Assembly: GCA_965215025.1 (NCBI GenBank)
Contig: CBDCCV010000002.1
Location: 186,001-250,000, forward strand
Source of the DNA: CBDCCV01 sp965215025
Lineage (GTDB): Bacteria; Bacteroidota; Rhodothermia; Rhodothermales; Salinibacteraceae
Direction of reading: 5' to 3'
DNA length: 64,000 nucleotides
The position numbers were made by a program, and so were the translations under genes. Of the stretch, positions 8,782 to 19,556 are shown one piece after another. Each line of letters begins with the position of its first letter. Position 1 is the first letter of the stretch. The notes under the pieces were generated by a model, which was not told where the DNA came from, made no database searches, and saw only the letters and a program-made list of their open reading frames with translations.

Positions 8782-9750
8782 CTACCGCTGCGCCCCTGCC
8801 GGCTCGTCGAAGCGGATGCGCACCTGCTCGCCGCGCTCGTCCACCTGCACGTTGTCGAGCGTCTGGAGCGCGGCGCGGTCGCCCGCCGCCGAGGCTTTCT
8901 GCGTGGCGACGAGGCCGCGCACCACGGCGGCGAGGTCGCCCGTGGCGATGCCGTCTTCGGCCGTGAGGAACGCCTGCCCGCTCACGCCGCCGTCTTCGGC
9001 GAAGCGCAGGGAGATGGCGGCGTCGCGCACGGCGCGGCTCAGGCGGGCCGCCGGGCCGTCGCCTGAGGAGGCGTCGGCGGCTTGCAAGAAATGGCCGGCG
9101 GTGCCGCGCATCACCGCCCAGGCATCGCCGCGTCCCTGCACCTGTTCGATGAGGCGGAGCGCCTCGGCATCTGAGGAGAGGGCAGCGGTGCCCCGGCCGC
9201 TGAGCCGGTCGATCATGGCGCGCACCGAGGCGGCCTCGGGCGAGGCCAGGACCAGGTCGCCGTTGACGAGGGCGAGCGCTACGGGCTGCTCATCGGCCTC
9301 GGCCGGCGCGTGCTCGTAGACGCTGACGCCGCGGTAGGCGGACGCGCTGAGCTTGTCGCCCGCTTCCTCGCGGAGGTACTGCGCCATCCGCTCTTCCGAG
9401 AAGTCGGCGTAGACGGCCAGCGAGGGCGCGCCGTCTTCCGGGACGGCGATGTACGCCTCGCGCAGGTCCTCCCGCAGGTCGAAGCCCGTGGCCTGGAAGA
9501 AGTGCCGGAGCCGCGCCCCCACCTCGCCGGTGAGGCGGTCCGGCGCCGCGCCGCCGGCGTGCGGGCCGACGCCGCGCCGCTCCATCGCCCGCAAATCGGC
9601 CATGCCGACGAACTGCGCCTCGGCGGGGAGCACGTCGAGGGCGCCGCGCGTGGCAGGTGTCATCGCCGCCGGCTCGTCAAGCTGCGACTCGCACGCCGTC
9701 AGGCTCAGGAAAAGGGCGAGGAGCAGCGCGGCAGAGGGAAAGCGTAGCAT
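8782..9750 (-). CDS. Lipoprotein of unknown function
   Basis: Protein of 322 residues. The signal peptide MLRFPSAALLLALFLSL ends in the lipobox LTAC, followed by ESQLDEPAAM. The rest is soluble, with alternating strand and helix, and resembles in general style the DUF3352-like proteins that compare residual activity scores; I do not recognise a catalytic motif. The ATG at 9750 is chosen over a GTG at 9759 because GGTGA lies 7 bases upstream of the ATG. The intergenic hairpin at 9780-9838 precedes it. Confidence 0.7.
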   Translation of the reverse strand: MLRFPSAALLLALFLSLTACESQLDEPAAMTPATRGALDVLPAEAQFVGMADLRAMERRGVGPHAGGAAPDRLTGEVGARLRHFFQATGFDLREDLREAYIAVPEDGAPSLAVYADFSEERMAQYLREEAGDKLSASAYRGVSVYEHAPAEADEQPVALALVNGDLVLASPEAASVRAMIDRLSGRGTAALSSDAEALRLIEQVQGRGDAWAVMRGTAGHFLQAADASSGDGPAARLSRAVRDAAISLRFAEDGGVSGQAFLTAEDGIATGDLAAVVRGLVATQKASAAGDRAALQTLDNVQVDERGEQVRIRFDEPAGAQR

Positions 9751-9779
9751 GGGCGTCACCGTGGTTGTGTTTGACGATA

Positions 9780-9838
9780 GACGAAGGACGGCCGACGACG
9801 TCTGTATTCGAGCCGTCGGCGGTCGGCCGTCCGTCGTC
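9780..9838. repeat. Intergenic inverted repeat (hairpin)
   Basis: The arms at 9780-9796 and 9822-9838 are complementary at 16 of 17 positions (left arm GACGAAGGACGGCCGAC). It lies between the ABC permease gene end and the lipoprotein gene start. On the minus-strand transcript the purine-rich arm comes first, as in the other intergenic hairpins of this window. It has no T-run, so it is not an obvious intrinsic terminator. Confidence 0.7.
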
Positions 9839-9843
9839 GGAAG

Positions 9844-10713
9844 TCAAAAGTCGCGGCGGCTGAACCAGAAGGCGGCCCCGCCATAGAGCGCCGCGCCGAA
9901 GAGGAGCGACGAGACGAGCGGGTACCACGAGCCTACGGGGCCTCGCTCGGCGAGTTGCGCCACAGTCCCGCTCACCTCGGCGAAGTTGGGTAAGACGTGG
10001 TAGAACGCCAGGAACACGGCGCGTCCGGCCGGCGCCAGCTGCGGCGCGATCTGCTCGTGGAACGCCAGGATGATGGACACGAAGATCAGCCCGTAGGTCA
10101 CGATCAGCGCCAGCGCCGTGCTCTCCGTCCAGATCCCCATCGCCACGACCACGGCGTAGACCACGCCGAACATCGCCACCAGAAGCGGCACGGCCCAGAG
10201 GAATTGCACGTTCCACACGCCCGTTTTGAGCGACATCACCAGCCACACCGCGCCGATGAGGTAGAGCGCCAAAAGGAGCATCATCAAAAGGACGCCGGCC
10301 ACGTGCCCAGCTAAGAGGCCCGCCCGACTGATGGGCTTCGAGAGCAAGAGGTCCACGTGCCCGCGCTCGAGGAGGCCGGTAAAGAGCGGCGCCGCAGCGA
10401 AGAGCGCCAGGAGCGTGCCCATCCAGTACGCCGCGCCGGCGATGAACTGCTCGACCTGGAGGACGAAGCGCTCCATGAGGAAGCCTTGCCCGGCCATCTC
10501 CTCGTCCGCGCCCTCAGCGCCGGGCGGCGGCTCGGGCGCCGTCTGCTCGTAGATGCGGATGCCGGCGAGCGAGCCTTCCACCGCGTCGAGGCTCAACGCG
10601 AACGTAAAAAACACCCACACCAGCGTGCTGATGACAAAGAGGCCGACGATGACCTTTTTCGCCCACAGCTCGCGGAAGGTGAGCAGGAGGATGCCGGAAA
10701 GCTGCGTGAGCAT
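9844..10713 (-). CDS. ABC-2-type exporter permease
   Basis: Protein of 289 residues from the ATG at 10713 (MLTQLSGILL). It has about six membrane helices: the first at residues 20-42, then an extracytoplasmic loop rich in acidic residues and proline, then five helices in the C-terminal two thirds. The segment GLLERGHVDLLLSKPISR is characteristic of ABC-2 permeases of the NosY/ABC2_membrane_2 type. The ATPase partner is most likely the gene at 11661-12659, now separated from it by the beta-lactamase gene. Substrate unknown. Confidence 0.8.
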   Translation of the reverse strand: MLTQLSGILLLTFRELWAKKVIVGLFVISTLVWVFFTFALSLDAVEGSLAGIRIYEQTAPEPPPGAEGADEEMAGQGFLMERFVLQVEQFIAGAAYWMGTLLALFAAAPLFTGLLERGHVDLLLSKPISRAGLLAGHVAGVLLMMLLLALYLIGAVWLVMSLKTGVWNVQFLWAVPLLVAMFGVVYAVVVAMGIWTESTALALIVTYGLIFVSIILAFHEQIAPQLAPAGRAVFLAFYHVLPNFAEVSGTVAQLAERGPVGSWYPLVSSLLFGAALYGGAAFWFSRRDF

Positions 10714-10759
10714 GGCCTGGGAAAGGGAGAAAGCGAAAATGAAAAAATGAGGGCGATGG

Positions 10760-10771
10760 ATGATCACTACG
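10760..10771. repeat. Downstream copy of duplication flanking blaOXA
   Basis: On the minus strand CGTAGTGATCAT here is identical to 11665-11654 at the other side of the beta-lactamase gene. The similarity extends about 19 bases upstream, to 25 matches of 31. Read in frame, this copy still encodes EEPAAA followed by TAG, while the ATPase gene ends QPATT and TAG at the other copy. It looks like a fossil of an ATPase gene end. Confidence 0.75.
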
Positions 10772-10788
10772 CTGCCGCCGGCTCCTCG

Positions 10789-11616
10789 TCACAGCAGGCC
10801 GAGGTCGATCAAAACCGCACGCGCGATGCTCCGCCGCGCCGCAATCTGTTCTGGCCGCTCGACGTCCATCTCCAGCGCGAAGTAGTACGGCCGGTCTCCG
10901 TCCGGAGTCTCGCGGACAACGTATCCCACGTACCACCCGACATCGGCCGGCGTCCCGTCAGCAAGCCCTGTCTTTCCTCGGAGAATGTACCTCGGCCCTC
11001 GCTCCTCAACCATGATCCCTTCAATGAGGGCTACCGTCCGATCCGAGAACGGGAGTTGCCGTTCATGGAGCCGTTCGAGAAACGCGGCCTGCTCCATTGG
11101 AGAGATGCGGAGGTCGCCAGTCAGCCAGAACAGATCGATTGCGCCTCCGATGCTTTCGTTTCCATATGCCGAGCGTCGGACGTAGTCCCGCATCCGAGTC
11201 TCGCCGATCCGGCGGGCAACCTCTTGGTACGCCCACACGACGGAGTGCTCATACGCGGTTGCAAGCGTGTGATCTCGGTTCCACGCTGGGATTGACCGCT
11301 CGACCCCGTCCCACGCGAACACCGTCGTGGTGTCGGCGACGACGCCCGTTTCGAGAGCGACGAGGCTGTTGAGAATCTTGAAGGTCGAGGCGGGGATGAA
11401 CCGCTCACGTGCCCGCTCCGCGTTGTGGACGAGGTGGCGGCCCTCGCCGGGGTCGTAAAGCACGAACGTGCCGACGGCGCCCGCCTCGCGGAAGTGCTCG
11501 GCGAAGTCGGCGCGCTCCTCAACACGGGCTGATCTGTCATCCGAGTTGGACGGCGCGCAGCCGGCGCCGAGGATCACCAGAACGATGATGAGGAGTAAAG
11601 ACGGAGCCGTTCGCAT
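10789..11616 (-). CDS. Class D (OXA-type) beta-lactamase
   Basis: Protein of 275 residues with a lipoprotein-type signal (LLIIVLVILGAGC). Class D motifs are present in order: the serine-lysine pair in PASTFKILNS, the YGN motif in SAYGNESIGG, and KTG in LRGKTGLA followed by WYVGYV. Catalytic residues appear intact, so hydrolysis of penicillin-type beta-lactams in the periplasm is the expected activity. The start at 11616 (MRTAPSLL) places the signal peptide correctly. The gene lies between an ABC ATPase gene and its permease gene and is flanked by an imperfect duplication of the ATPase gene end. Its GC content is visibly lower than its neighbours. Both points suggest it was inserted later. Confidence 0.92.
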   Translation of the reverse strand: MRTAPSLLLIIVLVILGAGCAPSNSDDRSARVEERADFAEHFREAGAVGTFVLYDPGEGRHLVHNAERARERFIPASTFKILNSLVALETGVVADTTTVFAWDGVERSIPAWNRDHTLATAYEHSVVWAYQEVARRIGETRMRDYVRRSAYGNESIGGAIDLFWLTGDLRISPMEQAAFLERLHERQLPFSDRTVALIEGIMVEERGPRYILRGKTGLADGTPADVGWYVGYVVRETPDGDRPYYFALEMDVERPEQIAARRSIARAVLIDLGLL

Positions 11617-11653
11617 TGAGGATTCGGGCAGAGCGGAAAGGCGGCATGTCAGA

Positions 11654-11665
11654 ATGATCACTACG
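11654..11665. repeat. Upstream copy of duplication flanking blaOXA
   Basis: The minus-strand sequence CGTAGTGATCAT overlaps the stop codon of the ABC ATPase gene and is repeated exactly at 10771-10760, after the beta-lactamase gene. See that entry for the longer imperfect similarity. Confidence 0.75.
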
Positions 11666-12659
11666 TGGTCGCTGGCTGCTCGCGCCCACTCATCCGCTCA
11701 CCCTCTCGCTCCGTCCCCCGCTCGCCCTCCACCACATCGATGAAGTAGTCTTCGAGCGTGCGGCGCTGCGGCATGAGCGCGTCAATCTCGACGCCGGCGC
11801 GGCGGAGGCTGTCCAAGAGCCGGTTGAGGTGCGCGCGGCTCTCGGCCACGAGGCGGTAGCGGCGCAGGCCTTCTTCTTTGGCTGGCCCGGCCTCGGTGAC
11901 GGCGCCCTCGGCGGCGTCCAAGGCGCGCTCCGGCAGTGGCGTGGCCACGAGGTCGTAGACGCGCTCCACGGCCGTCAATTCCTCGATGCTGCCCTGGCGC
12001 ACGAGCCGGCCGTCGTTCAAGATCGCCACGCGGGTGCAGACCTGCTCGACCTCGGAGAGGAGGTGTGAGTTGAGGAAGACGGTCTTCCCTTCGGAGCGCA
12101 TCCAGAGCAGGAGGTCGCGGATGGCGCGGCGGCCCACCGGGTCCACGCCGTCCGTCGGCTCGTCCAGGAAGACGAGGTCGGGGTCGCCCAGGAGCGCTTG
12201 GGCCAGGCCCGTGCGCTGGAGCATCCCCTTGGAGAATTTTCTGATTTTGGTGTCCTGCCACTCGGCCATGTCCACGCGCTCCAGCAGCTCCGGGATGCGT
12301 CTCTTGCGCGCGGCGGAGGGGACGCCCTGGAGCCGGCCGTAGAGGTCGAGCATCTTCTCGGGCGAGAGGTGGCCGGGAAAGCGGTGGCTCTCGGGCAGGT
12401 AGCCCACGCGCCGCCGCGCCGCCGGGGTGCCCGCGTCTTTCCCAAAGAGCGCCGCCGTCCCCTCCGACGGCTTCACGACGCCGAGGAGGATTTTCACGAG
12501 CGTGGTCTTGCCCGCGCCGTTCGGGCCTAAGAGGCCGAAGATCTCGCCCGGCGCCACCTCCAGGCTCGCCTCGCGCAGCGCCTCGACCGTCTGGCGCCCG
12601 AAAGTGCTCCGGTACGTCTTCGACAAATTCTCGACGCGGATAGCGGGGGGAGAAGTCAT
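11661..12659 (-). CDS. ABC-2-type exporter ATP-binding protein
   Basis: Protein of 332 residues with Walker A GPNGAGKTT, the signature FSKGMLQRTGLAQ, Walker B DLVFLDEPTDGVDP and the H-loop NSHLLSE. The C-terminal extension of about 100 residues (after ERVYDLVATPLPE) is typical of the drug/bacteriocin-type exporter ATPases (CcmA/NatA group). The probable permease partner is at 9844-10713. The extreme C-terminus is acidic and ends EQPATT. Confidence 0.88.
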   Translation of the reverse strand: MTSPPAIRVENLSKTYRSTFGRQTVEALREASLEVAPGEIFGLLGPNGAGKTTLVKILLGVVKPSEGTAALFGKDAGTPAARRRVGYLPESHRFPGHLSPEKMLDLYGRLQGVPSAARKRRIPELLERVDMAEWQDTKIRKFSKGMLQRTGLAQALLGDPDLVFLDEPTDGVDPVGRRAIRDLLLWMRSEGKTVFLNSHLLSEVEQVCTRVAILNDGRLVRQGSIEELTAVERVYDLVATPLPERALDAAEGAVTEAGPAKEEGLRRYRLVAESRAHLNRLLDSLRRAGVEIDALMPQRRTLEDYFIDVVEGERGTEREGERMSGREQPATT

Positions 12660-12798
12660 ACGGAAGAAACCAAATGGCAGGCTGGAACTGCGACACCGCT
12701 GTTCTGCAAATGCTACGGCGCGTTCTAAAGTAGCTCAACCAAAGGTTGCTGTGCAACGATACTGAATGTGTGCAAGCGACGCGTACGGCGTATGACTT

Positions 12799-13368
12799 CT
12801 AATCTACTGAAACGTGAGACGACCAGGTATCGACTATTTTGCCGTCCCTGAACTCAAAGACGAAACGCACAGATTCTGTGTATCTCGCTACTTCGCCGTA
12901 GCAGCCGTCGTTGTCCCCTGTGCGGACGGCTTCGACGTAGAGGAAATTTTCTTTCAGTTCCGAGAAAAACAGCCTGTAATCCGACTTTTCGCTGCCGAGA
13001 TCGCCTAAGCTCTTTAGCTTCTCGCCGCATTCGAGAGCCGTTCCGCACTTTGATTTGCCGGCCCTATCTAAAGCCATAAAGCGCCTGATTTTGCCTTCTC
13101 GGCTCTCTGCGGGTGACTGGCTTGGAAGCAGGTCTACAAATGAGGTTAGCTGGGAGCAGATCAATTCACTGGAGACGCCGAGTTTTAGGCGCTCCTTCGC
13201 GTCACTTGCGCTAAACGCTTCCCACATGGCACTGTCCCTGCGAATGGCTTCGTAGGCCTCCTCGAACCTCGATACCCGCTCCAGAGAGGCACGTGGAGAG
13301 TCCGAAATTCGACACCCTGCGAGCAGAAGGATAAAGAGCGCCGACGTCGAGATGGTTTTTATTAGCAT
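12799..13368 (-). CDS. Lipoprotein of unknown function
   Basis: Protein of 189 residues starting MLIKTISTSALFILLLAGC, a signal peptide with lipobox LAGC. The body is mixed helix and strand and ends with a strand-rich segment (RFVFEFRDGKIVDTWSSHVSVD). It has two well-spaced cysteine pairs. GC content is lower than its neighbours, as for the beta-lactamase gene. No family recognised. Confidence 0.65.
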   Translation of the reverse strand: MLIKTISTSALFILLLAGCRISDSPRASLERVSRFEEAYEAIRRDSAMWEAFSASDAKERLKLGVSSELICSQLTSFVDLLPSQSPAESREGKIRRFMALDRAGKSKCGTALECGEKLKSLGDLGSEKSDYRLFFSELKENFLYVEAVRTGDNDGCYGEVARYTESVRFVFEFRDGKIVDTWSSHVSVD

Positions 13369-13377
13369 GTGCCTTTC

Positions 13378-14436
13378 TCAGTCGCTGCCTTCTGCGTCGT
13401 GGCCGTCCTCGGCAGGGGCGTGTGCGGCGCGCGGCGGCGTCTCGTCTTCGTGGCGCATGTAGACGGTGCGGCGCGGGAAGGGGATCTCGATGCCGCGCTG
13501 GTCGAAGGCTTCCTTGAGCATCCGCCGCAAAGCGCGCTCAGCTTCGAACTGCTCGCCGGGGCGCACCAGGACGATGATGCGCGCCGTGACGCTCGACTCG
13601 CCGAAGTCCGTGATCGCCTGCACGGCGGGCGCCTCTTCCTTGAGGATCTCCTCTTTGCCTTCGGCCCACTCGCGCGCTACGTCCTCCATCACCGGGAGGA
13701 TGGCCTCGATGTCCTGCTCGTAGGAGAGGCCCACGTTAACGATCACGCGCACGTAGTCTATCGAGCGGTTGCCGAAGATGCGCAGCTCACCCGCCGGCAC
13801 CATGAGGAGTTCGCCGTCGAACTTGCGCACCTTGATGAGCCGCACGCCGATCTCCTCGACGGTGCCCACCTCGGCGCCGATCTTGACGAGGTCGCCCACG
13901 TGGATGGAGTCGTCAAAGAGGAGGAAAATGCCGCTGATGACGTCTTTGACGAGCGTCTGCGCCCCGAAGCCGATGGCGAGGCCGGCGATCCCGGCCGTCG
14001 CCACCAAAGCGCCCACGTTCACGCCGAACTCGCTCAGGACCATGATCGCGGCGATGGGCCAGACGAGGTACCGCACCGACGAAGAGACGAGGTTGGTGAC
14101 GGTGTACGTGCGCCGCCGCCGCGGATGGCCCGGCGCGAGGTCGTCTACGCGGCGCGTCCACCGCCGCGTGAGCCGGTCCACCACGCGGATGGCGGCAAAG
14201 GCGAGCGCCACGATCAGCAGGATGTGCAGCAGCAGCCCGACGAGGCCGAGCCACAAATCCGGGTCGAGCACCGTGACGAGCAGCCTGTCGAAAAAGGCGC
14301 CGATGGCCTCTGAAGGGTTGCTCACGATGACGCGGTCGGCGCGGAGCACCTCGGTGAGCGTGACGGTGTCGGGCGCGGCCTGCGCCGTGTCGGCGGCTTG
14401 GGGTTGCGTGGCGGCGGTTTGCACGCGCTTCGGCAT
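13378..14436 (-). CDS. Small-conductance mechanosensitive channel (MscS family)
   Basis: Protein of 352 residues. Three membrane helices end in the glycine/alanine-rich pore helix VGALVATAGIAGLAIGFGAQTLVKDVISG, the hallmark of MscS. The beta-domain follows (HVGDLVKIGAEVGTVEEIGVR), then the alpha/beta cytoplasmic domain with the closing IEIPFPRRTVY. It releases osmolytes under membrane tension. The ATG at 14436 (MPKRVQTAA) is used; the frame extends further upstream only through the intergenic hairpin. Confidence 0.93.
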   Translation of the reverse strand: MPKRVQTAATQPQAADTAQAAPDTVTLTEVLRADRVIVSNPSEAIGAFFDRLLVTVLDPDLWLGLVGLLLHILLIVALAFAAIRVVDRLTRRWTRRVDDLAPGHPRRRRTYTVTNLVSSSVRYLVWPIAAIMVLSEFGVNVGALVATAGIAGLAIGFGAQTLVKDVISGIFLLFDDSIHVGDLVKIGAEVGTVEEIGVRLIKVRKFDGELLMVPAGELRIFGNRSIDYVRVIVNVGLSYEQDIEAILPVMEDVAREWAEGKEEILKEEAPAVQAITDFGESSVTARIIVLVRPGEQFEAERALRRMLKEAFDQRGIEIPFPRRTVYMRHEDETPPRAAHAPAEDGHDAEGSD

Positions 14437-14459
14437 GGAAAGGCTCTGGAGCACGGCTT

Positions 14460-14518
14460 GGGTGTGGGAGAGTGGGGATATGGGGGGAAGGCCGCAGATC
14501 GGGCGTTCTCCCACACCC
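14460..14518. repeat. Intergenic purine/pyrimidine hairpin upstream of mscS
   Basis: GGGTGTGGGAGA at 14460-14471 pairs perfectly with TCTCCCACACCC at 14507-14518, with a purine-rich interior (GTGGGGATATGGGGGG). It lies in the 104-base gap between pgk and mscS. On the transcribed strand the G/A-rich arm comes first and the C/T-rich arm precedes the mscS ATG. Confidence 0.75.
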
Positions 14519-14540
14519 CCAACCGCCCACACAACCAGAC

Positions 14541-15728
14541 TCAGGAAGCGTCCGTGAGCGCGGCGATGCCGGGGAGCGTCTTGCCTTCCAGAAATTCGAG
14601 CATGGCCCCGCCGCCGGTGGAGACGTGGCTGATCCTGTCGGCGAAGCCGGACTCGGTGATGGCCGCCACGGAGTCGCCCCCGCCGACGACGGTGTAGGCG
14701 CCGGCTTCGGTCGCCTCGGCCAGCGCCTCGGCCATCCGGCGCGTGCCCTCGGCGAACGGCTCGATCTCGAAGACGCCCATCGGCCCGTTCCAGACGACGG
14801 TCTGTGCGCCTTGAAGCGCCTCGCGGTACGCCTCCATGGTCTCCGGGCCGATGTCGAGGCCCATCTTCCCCTCGGGAATGGCGCCACTTACGGTCTCAGC
14901 TTCGGCGCTTTCGCTCAGCTCATCGGCCACGACGTGATCAGAGGGGAGCTGGATTCTTCCGTCGGCGCGGTCGTAGAGGTTTTTGGCCTCTTCGAGCCGG
15001 TCGTCCTCCGCGCGCGAGGCGCCCACCTCTTCGCCGAGTGCCTTCAGGAACGTGTAGCTCATGGCCCCGCCGATGAGCAGGCCGTCCACCTTCCCTAAGA
15101 GCGCCTCGATGACGCCGAGCTTGTCGGACACCTTCGCCCCGCCGAGGGCGGCCACGAACGGTTTCTCCGGACGTTCCAAAAGACGCGAGAGGGCTTCGAC
15201 CTCTTTAGCGATGAGGAGGCCCATGGCGGCCTTTTCGACGTGGCGCGTCACGCCCTCGGTGGAGGCGTGCGCGCGGTGCGCCGCGCCAAAGGCGTCGTTG
15301 ACGTACACGTCGGCCAGCGCAGCCAGCTTTTTTGCAAAGGCGTCGTCGTTTTTCTTCTCGCCGGGCTGGAAGCGCGTGTTCTCCAGCAAGACCACGTCGC
15401 CCGCCTCGGCCTGCTCGACCGCCTGCTCCGCTTTCTCGCCGACGGTCTCTTCCACGAAGCGCACGTCCGCGTCGAGGAGATCAGAAAGGTGCTCGGCCAC
15501 GGGGCGCAGGCTTAGCTCGGGGTCCGGCTCGCCTTTGGGGCGGCCGAGGTGGCTCATCAAGACGGCCACGGCGCCGGCCTCGGTGATCTGGCGGATGGTG
15601 GGGAGCGCCGCGCGGATGCGCGTGTCGTCGCCCACTTCGCCGTTGGAGAGCGGGACGTTGAAGTCCACGCGCACCAGGACGCGCTGGCCGTTTTGGAGAT
15701 CGAGGTCGCTGAGGGTGAGCTTAGGCAT
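14541..15728 (-). CDS. pgk: Phosphoglycerate kinase
   Basis: Protein of 395 residues, the normal length. It has the N-terminal RVDFNVPLSNGEVGDDTRIRA signature, the domain segments MSHLGRPKG and LLENTRFQPGEKKND, and the nucleotide-binding C-terminus ending TVVGGGDSVAAI and STGGGAMLEFLEGKTLPGI. It catalyses the ATP-forming step from 1,3-bisphosphoglycerate in glycolysis. It lies downstream of gap in the same orientation. The ATG at 15728 (MPKLTLSDL) is the true start; the extra upstream frame runs through a hairpin. Confidence 0.97.
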   Translation of the reverse strand: MPKLTLSDLDLQNGQRVLVRVDFNVPLSNGEVGDDTRIRAALPTIRQITEAGAVAVLMSHLGRPKGEPDPELSLRPVAEHLSDLLDADVRFVEETVGEKAEQAVEQAEAGDVVLLENTRFQPGEKKNDDAFAKKLAALADVYVNDAFGAAHRAHASTEGVTRHVEKAAMGLLIAKEVEALSRLLERPEKPFVAALGGAKVSDKLGVIEALLGKVDGLLIGGAMSYTFLKALGEEVGASRAEDDRLEEAKNLYDRADGRIQLPSDHVVADELSESAEAETVSGAIPEGKMGLDIGPETMEAYREALQGAQTVVWNGPMGVFEIEPFAEGTRRMAEALAEATEAGAYTVVGGGDSVAAITESGFADRISHVSTGGGAMLEFLEGKTLPGIAALTDAS

Positions 15729-15758
15729 AAGAGAGGGAGAGTGGGGGAGAGGGAGAAA

Positions 15759-15836
15759 GGGAGAGGGCGCAGGATCAGAGCGGTCTCCCTTTACTTCGTC
15801 AGTCGCTTCGCTCGTGTCACCCATGCGCCCTCTCCC
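15759..15836. repeat. Intergenic purine/pyrimidine hairpin upstream of pgk
   Basis: GGGAGAGGGCGCA (15759-15771) pairs perfectly with TGCGCCCTCTCCC (15824-15836), and AAAG/CTTT continues the stem after a small bulge. It fills the gap between gap and pgk. The loop contains CTTCGTCAGTCGCTTCGCTCG, a word seen in many bacterial interspersed repeats. The pyrimidine arm abuts the pgk start on the transcript. Confidence 0.75.
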
Positions 15837-15848
15837 ACTTTCTCAAAC

Positions 15849-16886
<1,038 letters not shown>

Positions 16887-17261
16887 GGGTGCGCTCCAGG
16901 GTAGGTGAGGGGAAAAGGGGAGAGGCGGGCCAGCCCGCGCAAGACCTCTGAAATTCTACCTGCAACGTAAGCAAGCGGCCTGCTTTTGTGGTAAGGAAAC
17001 TTGGTAAAAATCGCGTGCAAAAGGGCGGCTCGCAGGCCGGCCGGAAACGCGCAGGGTGCGATGCGTACAACGCAGCCCCTTGCAATGCGCCGCCGTCCGG
17101 CCCTCCTCAGTTGCGGCTTCCGGCGCGATGCGCTAAGTTACAACGCTGCGCCGATGCAGCTTTTTTTGTTCGCCGTCTCCGTTCCACGCGCGGCCTCGCC
17201 GGATGCACCTCCGGTTTCAAGCCTACACTGTATTCTCTATCCGAACGCGACGCCCCTTTTT
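16887..17261. other. Intergenic region upstream of gap and the TPR gene
   Basis: 375 bases between divergent genes. It contains a short GC hairpin, GCGGGC-CA-GCCCGC, at 16925-16938 close to the gap start. I do not see a well-spaced promoter on either strand, nor an RNA gene. Confidence 0.4.
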
Positions 17262-17996
17262 ATGGCCGCTCTTGACACCCGCAGCTCTTCTGCCACGACC
17301 ACTTCTTCCACCACGGCGCGCCCGTCCAAGCGGCAGGAAGGGCGCGAGGACCGCCTCGTCACGTTCTACGCCCGCGCCTGGGGCTTCTTTGACCGGAACA
17401 AGACGCTCGTCTACGGCGCCTTGGCCGGCCTCGTCCTGCTCGTTTTCCTCATCGCCGGCTACCTCTACTACCAGAGCCAGCAGGCCGAGGAGGCCGAGAC
17501 GCGCCTCGGCCAGATCGTGGGCGTCTACGAGCGCGGCGAGTACCAGAGCGCGCTCGACGGCACGGGCGACCGCCTGGGGCTGCTCGCCATCGCCGAGGAG
17601 TACGGCTCCACGCCCTCGGGCAACCTCGCTCACTTCTACGCCGCCGACGCGCTGTACCAGCTGGGCGAGTACGACCGCGCGCTCGAGCACTTCCAGGCCT
17701 ACGACAAGGAAGAGAACCTCCTGGGCGCGAGCGCCATCGCCGGCGAGGCGGCCATCTACGCCAACCGGGGCGCCTTCGCCGAGGCGGCCGAGCGCTACGA
17801 GGAGGCGGCGGGCTTTTTGGAGAGCGAGGCCACGTCGCCGGCGTACCTCTTGAGCGCCGGCCGCGCCTACGAGGAGGCCGGCAACTTCTCGGCCGCCATC
17901 GCCGCCTACGAGGAGATCGGCGAGCGCTACCCGGAAACCTCCGAGGCGCAGGAAGCACAGCGTTACCTCGCCCGCGCCCGCGCCCAGCAGAACTGA
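17262..17996 (+). CDS. TPR-containing membrane-anchored protein (YfgM-like)
   Basis: Protein of 244 residues. A basic Ser/Thr-rich N-terminus is followed by one membrane helix (TLVYGALAGLVLLVFLIAGY) at about residues 47-67 and a C-terminal region with at least three tetratricopeptide units (for example ALYQLGEYDRALEHFQAY and SAGRAYEEAGNFSAAIAAYEEI). The topology resembles YfgM-type proteins, which act with periplasmic chaperones. A signal anchor with a periplasmic TPR domain is the likely arrangement. The ATG at 17262 is chosen because the frame upstream is compositionally unlike coding sequence. Confidence 0.8.
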   Translation: MAALDTRSSSATTTSSTTARPSKRQEGREDRLVTFYARAWGFFDRNKTLVYGALAGLVLLVFLIAGYLYYQSQQAEEAETRLGQIVGVYERGEYQSALDGTGDRLGLLAIAEEYGSTPSGNLAHFYAADALYQLGEYDRALEHFQAYDKEENLLGASAIAGEAAIYANRGAFAEAAERYEEAAGFLESEATSPAYLLSAGRAYEEAGNFSAAIAAYEEIGERYPETSEAQEAQRYLARARAQQN

Positions 17997-17999
17997 TTT

Positions 18000-18072
18000 C
18001 GGATTTTAGATAGGGGATGTTGGATTAGACCGCCGCCCCTTGCCAATCGAAAATCAGCAATCCAAAATCAGT
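18000..18072. repeat. Intergenic inverted repeat upstream of the response regulator gene
   Basis: GATTTCGGATTTTAGAT with GATGTTGGATT on the left faces CAATCGAAAATCAGCAATCC and AAAATC on the right around a GC-rich loop near 18030-18045. The pairing is imperfect. The right arm ends directly at the ATG at 18073. Confidence 0.55.
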
Positions 18073-19458
<1,386 letters not shown>

Positions 19459-19475
19459 GGCTCGCTCCGCTCGCG

Positions 19476-19555
19476 GTGTGGAGGTTTGAAAGTGTGGACG
19501 TATGGAAGAAGAGCCACCTCCACACTTCCTCTCTTCCACACCTCCATATTCAAAC
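19476..19555. repeat. Intergenic purine/pyrimidine hairpin upstream of lolD
   Basis: GTGTGGAGGT at 19476-19485 pairs perfectly with ACCTCCACAC at 19516-19525. A second nested pairing links TGGAAGA (near 19503) to TCTTCCA (near 19532). The pyrimidine-rich side (CTCTTCCACACCTCCATATTC) ends immediately before the lolD ATG at 19557. Confidence 0.7.
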
Positions 19556-19556
19556 G

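Noticed and set aside
9780..9838. Intrinsic terminator
   Set aside because: The stem is long, but no T-run follows it on either strand.
10789..11616. Penicillin-binding sensor domain of a BlaR1 protein
   Set aside because: The class D fold is shared, but the protein has a lipoprotein signal, full catalytic motifs and no membrane protease domain.
13378..14532. Extended mscS start with 32 extra residues
   Set aside because: The added residues are encoded in the intergenic hairpin and are not conserved in type; the ATG at 14436 fits the family start.
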